From NCBI GenBank assembly GCA_944392615.1, contig CALXXF010000012.1:1-60149 (forward strand): a stretch of DNA of 60,149 nt, given 5' to 3'. The translations under genes and the position numbers were made by a program. Shown piece after piece: positions 1 to 6,598 of the stretch (position 1 is its first letter; the number at the start of each line of letters is the position of its first letter). Origin of the DNA: an uncultured Clostridia bacterium (GTDB taxonomy: Bacteria > Bacillota > Clostridia > Oscillospirales > CAG-272). The notes beneath the pieces are model-generated. The model saw only the letters and a program-made list of their open reading frames with translations. It did not search any database and was not told the DNA's origin.

Positions 1-157
1 TGCCTCCGACGTCGGCTTTGTGAAGAGCGAGCTTGACAGAGACGACGGCATCATCGCATATGAGGTCGAGTTTTCGAAGGGCTTCGTCGAATATGAGTAC
101 AAGATCGACGCTGTCACCGGCGCTGTGATAGAGTTCGAGTCTGAGTATGACGACTGA
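1..157 (+). CDS. C-terminal end of a PepSY-domain protein (5' end outside window)
   Basis: An open frame enters from the left edge (frame starting at base 2) and stops at TGA 155-157, leaving 51 codons. The visible residues alternate charged and hydrophobic positions and include IIAYEVEF, YEYKIDAVTG and a final acidic EFESEYDD. The YEYKIDAxTG pattern is typical of the last strand-turn of PepSY domains, which are found in secreted or membrane-anchored proteins of Clostridia and are thought to bind or inhibit proteases. The N-terminal part, any signal peptide and the number of PepSY copies cannot be seen. A strong terminator follows directly. Confidence 0.6.
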   Translation, partial: ASDVGFVKSELDRDDGIIAYEVEFSKGFVEYEYKIDAVTGAVIEFESEYDD

Positions 158-189
158 AGCTTAAAAAAGTAAGCGATAAAAAAGTGCAA

Positions 190-224
190 CCCCAGCCGGG
201 AAAACTTTTCCGGCTGGGGTCTTT
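190..224 (+). terminator. Rho-independent terminator after the PepSY gene
   Basis: Perfect 10-bp stem CCCCAGCCGG / CCGGCTGGGG around a 10-base loop, followed by TCTTTG. It lies 33 bp after the PepSY stop codon. Confidence 0.8.
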
Positions 225-285
225 GCGGCGTTTTTAATCACCCTTTTAACACATTTCTTCACCGCGCAAGAAAGGGGAAGGGCGC

Positions 286-843
286 TTAACTCTCCGTCAC
301 GCAGGGAACCTGCTCCTCATAGATAAAGGTGGTATCTGGGGCGTCGGTGTCATCAGCGCTCTCGGTGACCTTGCTTGGCTCCTCAAAGCTGAGATATTCG
401 CCGCTTCTGCGTATCTCGGCGATGTCGGCTATCTGCTCGGCTGTGAGGTATCCCTTTTCATAAGCCTCTTCGAGGGTGAAAAATTCTCCGTCTATCCAGA
501 CGTCTATAACCTTGCTGGTGTCAGCAAATAAGAACGTCTCTCCGGCGATCGTCTGCTCTATGATCGTATATGCGGCAATACTATGATGGATTACCAGCGG
601 GACACAGTTTCCGTTGTAAACTCCATAATATTCGGTAATGTAGACTCCTTCTGCGCCGCCATCGCGATAATCCTCTTTAATTTGCTCTATAAAGCGCTCG
701 GAGGGCTGTGCGATTCCGTTTTCGTCGTTGTCCGGAGGGATGTCAGGAGAGTCGAGATATGAGCAGAGCATAAGCACACACATTGCAACAACAGCGACGA
801 CGGCTATCGCGCCTGCAAGTCTTCTTTTTTTAGTGCCTTTCAT
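286..843 (-). CDS. Membrane-anchored extracytoplasmic protein, tandem paralogue 1
   Basis: The start is taken at ATG 843 (MKGTKKRRLAG) because AAAGAGGTTATTTT precedes it; a longer frame upstream has no ribosome site. The 185-residue product has a Lys/Arg-rich N-terminus, one hydrophobic segment (about residues 9-27) and then an acidic extracellular part. The segment DGEFFTLEEAYEKGYLTAEQIADIA resembles a short motif seen in many uncharacterised secreted proteins of gut Clostridia (GxFYTLxEAYxxGxLT). The family is not otherwise recognised and the function is unknown. It is a tandem copy of the gene at 913-1476, with the same ribosome site and an almost identical C-terminus (FIYEEQVPCVTES). It lies downstream of an ECF sigma/anti-sigma pair on the same strand. 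Confidence 0.65.
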   Translation of the reverse strand: MKGTKKRRLAGAIAVVAVVAMCVLMLCSYLDSPDIPPDNDENGIAQPSERFIEQIKEDYRDGGAEGVYITEYYGVYNGNCVPLVIHHSIAAYTIIEQTIAGETFLFADTSKVIDVWIDGEFFTLEEAYEKGYLTAEQIADIAEIRRSGEYLSFEEPSKVTESADDTDAPDTTFIYEEQVPCVTES

Positions 844-912
844 AAAATAACCTCTTTCATTTTCAGCGTTCAATGCTTGATGAGTTTTGCACAATGCCAC
901 GGAGAAGGGTGC

Positions 913-1476
913 TTAGCTCTCCGTCACGCAGGGAACCTGCTCCTCATAGATAAAGGTGGTGTCGGGGGAGTCTGTGTCATCGGTGACAGGCACGCTGTTG
1001 GACGCGGACGGGTCGTCAATCACAAGATACTCACCATAGGCGCAGGTTCTGGCAATGTCGGCTATCTGCTCGGCTGTGAGGTATCCATTTTCATATGCCT
1101 CTTCGAGGGTGAAAAATTCTCCGTCTACCCAGACGTCTATAACCTTGCTGGTGTCAGCGAAAACGAACGTCTCTCCGGCGATCGTTTGCTCTACAAGCAT
1201 AGTTAGGCCAATACCATTACTGATTACCAGCGGGACACAGTTTCCGTTGTAAACTCCATAATATTCGGTAATGTAGGCTCCTTCTGCGCCGCCATCGCGA
1301 TAATCCTCTTTAATTTGCTCTATAAAGCGCTCGGAGGGCTGTGCGATTCCGTTTTCGTCGTTGTCCGGCGGGATGTCGGGAGAGTCGATATATGAGCAGA
1401 GCATAAGTGAGCATATTGCTAAGATGGCAATGACAGCTATCGCGCCTGCAAGTCTTCTTTTCTTAATGTTTTTCAT
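913..1476 (-). CDS. Membrane-anchored extracytoplasmic protein, tandem paralogue 2
   Basis: The start is ATG 1476 (MKNIKKRRLAG), preceded by GAAAGAGGTTATTTTT; the extra codons upstream lack a ribosome site. The 187-residue product has the same plan as its neighbour: basic N-terminus, one hydrophobic helix, then an acidic domain with DGEFFTLEEAYENGYLTAEQ. The two copies agree at most positions. They differ mainly in a short stretch after VPLVI and in the linker before the last 20 residues. No enzyme motif is visible. Divergence concentrated in two patches while the rest stays near identical suggests recent duplication or gene conversion. Function is unknown. Confidence 0.65.
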   Translation of the reverse strand: MKNIKKRRLAGAIAVIAILAICSLMLCSYIDSPDIPPDNDENGIAQPSERFIEQIKEDYRDGGAEGAYITEYYGVYNGNCVPLVISNGIGLTMLVEQTIAGETFVFADTSKVIDVWVDGEFFTLEEAYENGYLTAEQIADIARTCAYGEYLVIDDPSASNSVPVTDDTDSPDTTFIYEEQVPCVTES

Positions 1477-1601
1477 AAAAATAACCTCTTTCATTTATTG
1501 TTGATACAAGTCAGGACACATTCTTGAGAAAATGTCTGACGGGTATATGTAATATATATTATATATTGTGTATTTCTTGTCAAAAGTGCAAAATACTCGA
1601 C

Positions 1602-2039
1602 TTAATTGTCGTTGTAATACGGAATACCAACAAGCGTATCTGTACGGACAGCGGACGAGAAGGAACAAGACGCCGTGCCGCGATACGTGAGAAAGTTAAT
1701 ATCGCCGCCGTTTTTCCACTTGACGATGTCCAGTGTACTATCATGTCAGCTCTGCCGTTGCCGTCTATATCTCCGACAAACACAGGGTCCGTCTCTATGT
1801 AGTCGTTTGTGCTTGTAAGAGCGTCCGTAGAAGCGTCCTTAATATATGGAGACGACGCCTGCCCCAAATAAACAAGGTTGCTCCTATCAGCGCTCTGATT
1901 CTTCCTTCTTTCCGTCGTCAAGCTCGATTGCCGGGGCTTCGCTTGCAGAATCATTCCCGGCGCTGACGCTGAATGCCGGTATCATGACAACCACACACAG
2001 AAGTATGCTGAGTAGCTTTACAAATTTGGATTTTTTCAT
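1602..2039 (-). pseudogene. Frameshifted secreted protein with an FG-GAP/VCBS-like repeat
   Basis: A gene with a good ribosome site (GGAAAGGAG before ATG 2039) begins with MKKSKFVKLL and a clear signal peptide ending near VSAG. The frame stops soon after GKKEESER. Reading continues sensibly in a second frame (SNLVYLGQAS to VFVGDIDGNGRADMIVHW), then in a third (DIVKWKNGGDINFLTYRGT to GIPYYNDN, stop 1602-1604). DxDGNGxxDxxxW is characteristic of FG-GAP/VCBS calcium-binding repeats. Joining the three frames gives roughly 145 residues, so at least two frameshifts break it. It may be decaying, or the shifts may be assembly errors. It sits between the tandem paralogues and the sigma/anti-sigma pair. 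Confidence 0.6.
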
Positions 2040-2130
2040 GGAGCGCTCCTTTCCTTTCATGAAAAGCATACTTTTCATCATCTGCTGCTACTGTCTGCCG
2101 CTGTAAAATCAAACCATGACTCTCTATAAA

Positions 2131-2883
2131 TCACTGCTCTTGTTCCAGCAGCTCGTAGCTCAGCTGATTGGATATTATATTGAACAGCGAATAATAGCTC
2201 GCACCAGATGTTATTATCCTATCCTCATCAAGAAAATATATCGTGTTGTCCGGTGCGATAGCTGCCTCTTTGAAATTGATATAGACCATGACAAAGCTTG
2301 TATCTGGGTTTTGCGACAGCAGCTCGTTCAGCTTATCGATTTTTGTGTCGCCGCAGGTTATGCGATGGAACAGGGAGCCGTTGGCCCTGAACAAATCCAC
2401 CGAGGCTACAATTTTCCCGCTTTCATCAAGCACAAAGAAGGTGGCGCTGCCGAAATTCACAAAGCGCTCCTCTTCTGTCACCGTAACATGATAGATTCCG
2501 TTATTCGAAATGCGCAGTGAATCCAAAGCTACATTTTTTACATTTGATATAAGCGACAGAATCTCTCTCTCATGCTCTGCAAAAAAGGCGTTTGACTCGT
2601 CCTTGCTGATAGGCTTTCCCCTGTACATTATCCCATCATACGACGAGTCTGCAGAATAATACACGCCTATCGTCCTGTCGGAAAAGAGCGGCAATATGTT
2701 TGTCGCCAACGGAATACAGGCGAGTACAACCACAAGGCAGGCCGCCGCGGCGACCAATCCGGTAAAATTTTTCTTCCCTTTTCTTTTGGTACTGCCCTTC
2801 AGTTTTTCCTTCATTTCCAGATGCTCAGATATCAGCTCCTCATCGAGGCAGCTGACGGCGTCCGTCAAGATGTGATTATTCAT
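2131..2883 (-). CDS. Anti-sigma factor-like single-span membrane protein
   Basis: A 250-residue protein whose ATG overlaps the end of the sigma-factor gene by 4 bp, indicating translational coupling. About 42 cytoplasmic residues (NHILTDAVSCLDEELISEHLEMKEKLK) precede one membrane helix (VAAAACLVVVLACIPLATNIL, about residues 47-67). The rest is a largely beta-type extracellular domain. Position and topology are those of anti-sigma factors paired with ECF sigma factors in Clostridia: the cytoplasmic part would hold the sigma factor until an envelope signal releases it. No zinc-binding HxxxCxxC motif of the classical ZAS type is visible, so this is a non-ZAS type. The role is inferred from context. 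Confidence 0.7.
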   Translation of the reverse strand: MNNHILTDAVSCLDEELISEHLEMKEKLKGSTKRKGKKNFTGLVAAAACLVVVLACIPLATNILPLFSDRTIGVYYSADSSYDGIMYRGKPISKDESNAFFAEHEREILSLISNVKNVALDSLRISNNGIYHVTVTEEERFVNFGSATFFVLDESGKIVASVDLFRANGSLFHRITCGDTKIDKLNELLSQNPDTSFVMVYINFKEAAIAPDNTIYFLDEDRIITSGASYYSLFNIISNQLSYELLEQEQ

Positions 2884-3470
2884 ACAAACACTCCATTTTT
2901 CTCAAGATGCTTTTTCAGCCCCTGTTTTATCCTGTCTAACTCTCTGTAAACCGTGGGGACCGAAATCGAAAGGGCGGCGGCGGTAGTCTCGACGGGTTCC
3001 GCAAAATAAAAGCGGTCGATGAAAATATACCGCTGTCGTTTTGACAGGCCTCTGACATAGTCGCTTACAATCCTTCCGACCTCCTGTGCCTCATACCCGG
3101 CATCAAATGAATCATCGCTGTGCAGCGCGTCGCTCAGCTCCTCCATTGAAATTGTGAGCTCGGACGGCACGCGCTTTTGGCTCTGCCTTTCCTTGTAGCG
3201 ATTTATCGCGATATTCCTCATTATCTGCGTGATAAACGCCGGAAATGCGACAGGCCTTGTCGGGGGGATGGCCCTCCACACGCCGAGATATGTATCGTTC
3301 CGGCATTCCTCGCAGTCAAGGGGGTCGTGAAGAATGTTATATGCTATTCTGAACAGAATTTTCCCGTATTTTTGATCGGTCTTCTGTATCGCCTTTTCGT
3401 CCCTTTGCCAGTACAGGTCGATTATCTGCTCGTCGGTGATGACCGCTTGCTCTTCTGCATGTTCACACAT
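2880..3470 (-). CDS. RNA polymerase sigma factor, ECF subfamily
   Basis: A 196-residue protein with the two ECF regions. Region 2 (about residues 15-90) contains the core-binding segment YGKILFRIAYNILHDPLDCEE and the -10 recognition helix ending in MRNIAINRYKER. Region 4 (about 140-190) has the helix-turn-helix LSKRQRYIFIDRFYF followed by ALSISVPTVYRELDRIK. The ATG at 3470 is preceded by GGAGAGGGGGCAAC. It is coupled to the anti-sigma gene by a 4-bp overlap. It probably directs transcription of envelope-response genes, perhaps including the secreted paralogues downstream on the same strand. A TATAAT at 3553-3558 (minus strand) with TGAAAC 17 bp upstream could be its promoter; TGAAAC resembles ECF -35 elements, which would fit autoregulation, but this is weak. 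Confidence 0.9.
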   Translation of the reverse strand: MCEHAEEQAVITDEQIIDLYWQRDEKAIQKTDQKYGKILFRIAYNILHDPLDCEECRNDTYLGVWRAIPPTRPVAFPAFITQIMRNIAINRYKERQSQKRVPSELTISMEELSDALHSDDSFDAGYEAQEVGRIVSDYVRGLSKRQRYIFIDRFYFAEPVETTAAALSISVPTVYRELDRIKQGLKKHLEKNGVFV

Positions 3471-3601
3471 GTTGCCCCCTCTCCTTCATTTCTGAAAGCG
3501 CCTTCATAAGTGTATGTCAAGAAAAACCGATTTTTTTCTCATGTTTTTCAAAATTATATCACATATTTTTTATTTGTTTCATATTTTTTATCTATTTATA
3601 A

Positions 3602-3647
3602 CAAAAAAACCAAGGTCTACATATCGGTTCGACCTTGGTTTTTTTAA
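3602..3647. terminator. Bidirectional Rho-independent terminator
   Basis: Stem ACCAAGGTC / GACCTTGGT (3609-3617 and 3631-3639) with an A-tract before and a T-tract after. It can end minus-strand transcription from metY before it reaches the sigma-factor promoter. Confidence 0.8.
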
Positions 3648-3684
3648 GTCGCGGGGTAATACTTGCTTTTTCTGCGCTGGCTGC

Positions 3685-3748
3685 CCTTACACGGGCGGGT
3701 GTTTTCCCGCGGGGCGCCTTACACGGGCGGGTGTTTTCCCGCGGGGCG
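3685..3748. repeat. Perfect 32-bp tandem duplication between genes
   Basis: Two identical 32-bp units (3685-3716 and 3717-3748), each beginning CCTTACACGGGCGGG and each holding a small hairpin (GCGGG-TGTTTT-CCCGC). It is one of several G+C-rich duplications in this window. Confidence 0.85.
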
Positions 3749-3870
3749 CTCGAGGCCCTGAGGCGGAGCGGGCCCTGACAAAGCGCGCGGAGCTACCTCT
3801 GCGCATTTTTTTGTTTTTAGAATTTTCGTAAAGCCTTAAAAGGCCGTGGGCAAGGGCGCTCGGAGGGGAC

Positions 3871-5133
3871 TCAGACCTTGGCGAAGGCGTTTTTGAGGTC
3901 GTCTATGATGTCGTCACAGTTCTCTAAGCCCACAGAGAGGCGCACCATTCCCGCCTCTATGCCGGCGGCGGCGAGCTGCTCGTCGGAGAGCTGGCGGTGG
4001 GTCTCGCTTGCGGGGTGAAGAACACAGGTGCGTATGTCGGCTACATGCACCTCGTTTGAGGCAAGCTCAAGGGAGTTCATGAACTTCATCGCAGCCTCTC
4101 TGCCTCCTTTTATTACAAAGGATATGACGCCGCTGGCGCCCTTGAGATATTTTTTTGCGTTTTCGTAGCTGGGATCCTCGGGGAGCATGGGGTAGCGCAC
4201 GCTCTCCACTTTATCAGAGGAAGCGAGATAACGCGCCACTCTTTCAGCGTTTATGCAATACTGCTTCATGCGCACTGCAAGCGTCTCAAGACCGAGATTG
4301 AGAAGAAATGCGCTGTGCGCGGCGGGATATGCTCCGAAATCTCTCATGAGCTGCATGCGCGCCTTGATTATGTATGCCATCTCATGATATTTTTCAGTAT
4401 ATGATATGCCGTGATATGTGACATCCGGCTCGGTAAATTCGGGAAAATTCCCATTTGCCCAGTTGAATTTTCCGCCGTCTACGATGACGCCTCCGCCCTG
4501 TACGGCATGGCCATCCATGTATTTGGTGGTCGAATGTATCACTATGTCGGCACCGTATTCAAAGGGCTTGCAGAGTATCGGCGTTGCAAATGTATTGTCT
4601 ATTATAAGGGGGACATTGTGACGGTGAGCGGCGTCTGCAAATTTTTTTATGTCCAGAACGGTGAGGGCGGGGTTGGCAATTGTCTCGCCGAATACCGCTT
4701 TTACCCCCGGTCTGAACGCCTTGTCTATCTCCTCGTCGCTTGCATGTGAGCTGACGTAGATACACTCTATGCCCAGTCTTTTGAGGGTGTGCGAGAACAG
4801 ATTTACCGTACCTCCGTATATCTCCGTGGTGCTTATGAAGCTGTCGCCTGCTCCGCACAGATTGAGTATTGACAGAAGCGTCGCCGCCTGCCCCGATGAA
4901 GTGCACATTGCTCCGACTCCGCCTTCAAGCTCTGCAATTTTTTCCTCCACAGCCATTACGGTCGGGTTTGCAAACCTTGAATATATGAGCGATTTGGTGG
5001 GGTCGTCAAATACAGCAGCGATTTCCTCGGTGGAATCGTATACGTATGTTGTGCTCTGGACTATGGGAACGACTCTCGGCTCGGAATTTTTGGGGTGATA
5101 GCCTGAGTGCAGGCATTTGGTCTCGTCTTTCAT
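3871..5133 (-). CDS. metY: O-acetylhomoserine sulfhydrylase / Cys-Met metabolism PLP enzyme
   Basis: The 420-residue protein belongs to the Cys/Met-metabolism PLP family (cystathionine gamma-synthase fold) and has the length usual for O-acetylhomoserine sulfhydrylases, which make homocysteine from O-acetylhomoserine and sulfide. Visible landmarks are YSRFANPT (about 51-58), SSGQAA (about 79-84, cofactor phosphate), DNTFATP (about 179-185) and the PLP-lysine motif HSTTKYMDGH with Lys204. The insertion VDGGKFNWANG...FPEFTEPD...YHG after the lysine is characteristic of the MetY branch rather than MetB/MetC. The start at ATG 5133 follows AGCAGGAGG. It is monocistronic here, with no methionine riboswitch recognised upstream. 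A methionine gamma-lyase activity cannot be excluded. Confidence 0.88.
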   Translation of the reverse strand: MKDETKCLHSGYHPKNSEPRVVPIVQSTTYVYDSTEEIAAVFDDPTKSLIYSRFANPTVMAVEEKIAELEGGVGAMCTSSGQAATLLSILNLCGAGDSFISTTEIYGGTVNLFSHTLKRLGIECIYVSSHASDEEIDKAFRPGVKAVFGETIANPALTVLDIKKFADAAHRHNVPLIIDNTFATPILCKPFEYGADIVIHSTTKYMDGHAVQGGGVIVDGGKFNWANGNFPEFTEPDVTYHGISYTEKYHEMAYIIKARMQLMRDFGAYPAAHSAFLLNLGLETLAVRMKQYCINAERVARYLASSDKVESVRYPMLPEDPSYENAKKYLKGASGVISFVIKGGREAAMKFMNSLELASNEVHVADIRTCVLHPASETHRQLSDEQLAAAGIEAGMVRLSVGLENCDDIIDDLKNAFAKV

Positions 5134-5311
5134 CTGACATCCTCCTGCTGAAGTAAGTTGCGTTCTGTAACAATATGCTTTTTGTTGTATCTGTTTTTTA
5201 CGAATTCTATATCAACGCTGTTTATGTAAATTACGTCTCAGCCGCCAGGACTGACGACGTCTGTATCAATACCGGGTACCGGCATCCGGCGAACTCGCCG
5301 ACCTATATTAT

Positions 5312-5331
5312 AGCGCTTACGCAAGCGCTTG
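5312..5331. promoter_or_regulatory. Palindromic site, possible LacI-type operator
   Basis: A 10-bp perfect palindrome CAAGCGCTTG (5322-5331), with CG at its centre as in LacI-family operators, overlaps a 7-bp stem AGCGCTT / AAGCGCT (5312-5329). It lies in the 264-bp gap between metY and the 5398 ORF. No clear promoter was found beside it, so its role is uncertain. Confidence 0.25.
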
Positions 5332-5397
5332 TCAAGTCTTGACGTCACTTCTTTTGCCTCGGTGAAAAATCGATACGCGCAGATATGAAGCCGGGTC

Positions 5398-5982
5398 GTG
5401 TACATCGGGTCGCCGCAGGGAGGCTACGGCTTCTATTCGTCCGACGGCACTGTGAACAACACGACGCTTGCCTTCAATGTCTACGGTATAAAGAACCAGG
5501 ATTCGGATGAGGAAAATGACAGGGATTATATAACCAAGGGGTCATCTCTTTTAACTGGCGAGTATCTCGATGAGATATACAACATCAATGCATTCAGCGA
5601 ATGGAATTACGCGGATGCGCCGTATATACTCATGGATATTGATATGTTTGAAAACAAGGTGATAACAGATATAGAAGTCCCTGTGTCAGCCTGCTCCGAG
5701 GGGTCGGTCATGACTGTGTCGGTCGTGAAGTTTTCTTCCGGAATCACAGAGACGCTTGCTACATACACGCTGACCGCCGAGCGCTCGGCAGTGCGCGAGT
5801 GGATGCATTTCGGTGGACTTGATATCGAGGTGCCGGACGGATATACGCTGGCGTTCGGCTCAGGCTCAGATACCCTCAGGCTCTGCTACTTTGCGGCCAA
5901 AGTGCCGGGTTACGAGTTCTACAACCGGTTTGCCGCAGCCGCGCGCGACATTTGTCTTGCGATGAACGTATACGGTAAATAA
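5398..5982 (+). CDS. Fragment of a cell-surface or secreted beta-domain protein
   Basis: An open frame of 194 codons starts at GTG 5398 (MYIGSPQGGYGFYSSDGT). An in-frame stop lies only 9 bp upstream at 5386-5388 and no ribosome site is visible. The sequence is acidic, aromatic-rich and lacks a signal peptide, and looks like the C-terminal domain of a larger exported protein. The pattern AFNVYG / AMNVYG occurs near both ends, suggesting two related strands or repeat edges. I do not recognise the family. It is probably a remnant whose N-terminal part was lost, although translation from the GTG cannot be excluded. A good terminator directly follows the stop. Confidence 0.45.
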   Translation: MYIGSPQGGYGFYSSDGTVNNTTLAFNVYGIKNQDSDEENDRDYITKGSSLLTGEYLDEIYNINAFSEWNYADAPYILMDIDMFENKVITDIEVPVSACSEGSVMTVSVVKFSSGITETLATYTLTAERSAVREWMHFGGLDIEVPDGYTLAFGSGSDTLRLCYFAAKVPGYEFYNRFAAAARDICLAMNVYGK

Positions 5983-5986
5983 TTAT

Positions 5987-6027
5987 CGATGCCGCCTGTG
6001 TCTGGAACACGGCGGCATCGTTTTGAT
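5987..6027 (+). terminator. Rho-independent terminator after the 5398 ORF
   Basis: Stem CGATGCCGCC / GGCGGCATCG (5987-5996, 6011-6020) followed by TTTTGATTT. Confidence 0.75.
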
Positions 6028-6215
6028 TTGCTGTGCTTTGCTCAAATCAGGTTGTAGAAATTTTGATGCAAATAATAGTTAAAAGCATGTAAAATTTGTG
6101 CAAACGACAAAAATCGACGGTATCATGCACAAATACGCTGTGCGTTTATTATACAAAAATGCCAATATATTTTTGCTTTATATGTTAAAATTTGGAAGGA
6201 TATTTTTATAAACTA

Positions 6216-6244
6216 TTGAAAAAAGGTTCGGAGCATGGTATAAT
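6216..6244 (+). promoter_or_regulatory. Sigma-A promoter of the glycogen locus
   Basis: TTGAAA (6216-6221), 17-bp spacer, TATAAT (6239-6244). The predicted start near 6251 leaves an unusually long leader of about 350 nt before glgB. Confidence 0.75.
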
Positions 6245-6250
6245 ATACGG

Positions 6251-6598
6251 GTGATAATGTATATTTATTTACAAAGGGACATTTCAATGTCAATACAGAC
6301 AGGAAGGTCCATGAGAGCTTTTTCCTGATTTTTGTACCCGCCTCGCCGGTACTTATGGGGAATATACAGTACTGTGGATGAATGTGAACAAAAAGAAAAA
6401 AAGAAAAAATGCCGGCTGTTCCAGTCGTGCCGCCGGAGCTTTGACCGGTGGAGCTGTTTTCCCGCCGCTTGCGGAAGATCCGTGTCTGCCTTTTGTATGA
6501 CGGAAAAGCGTACAGGAAAATGGCATCTGAGCCGCCTCGGAAGCGGCATAAAGATTTATAGTTAGTGTCAGCCGCATGATGCGGTATGGGAGATTATC
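6251..6598 (+). other. Long 5' leader of the glg locus, no known RNA class recognised
   Basis: About 348 nt between the predicted transcription start and glgB. It has an A-rich tract (6388-6408), G+C-rich pairing-prone segments (about 6410-6480) and a possible short ORF near its 5' end. No T-box, c-di-GMP or other riboswitch signature was recognised. Confidence 0.4.
6287..6328 (+). CDS. Possible 13-codon leader peptide
   Basis: ATG 6287 to TGA 6326-6328 encodes MSIQTGRSMRAFS. AAAGGG lies about 8 nt before the ATG, and the start is about 36 nt from the predicted transcription start. There is no evidence beyond placement and the ribosome site; it could be chance. Confidence 0.2.
   Translation: MSIQTGRSMRAFS

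Larger units (their letters stand above)
286..1476. repeat. Tandem gene duplication, repeat period about 630 bp
   Basis: Two head-to-tail copies of one gene, including the ribosome-site region upstream and the C-terminal codons. The stop-proximal segments (about 286-345 and 913-975) are nearly identical at the DNA level. Confidence 0.8.

Noticed and set aside
3600..3650. tRNA-like GGTTCGA sequence
   Set aside because: It is the loop of a terminator hairpin with flanking A- and T-runs; no cloverleaf can be drawn.
5322..5331. CcpA cre site
   Set aside because: Only the AAGCGCTT core fits; the flanks do not match the cre consensus and no promoter is adjacent, so it is left as a generic palindrome.
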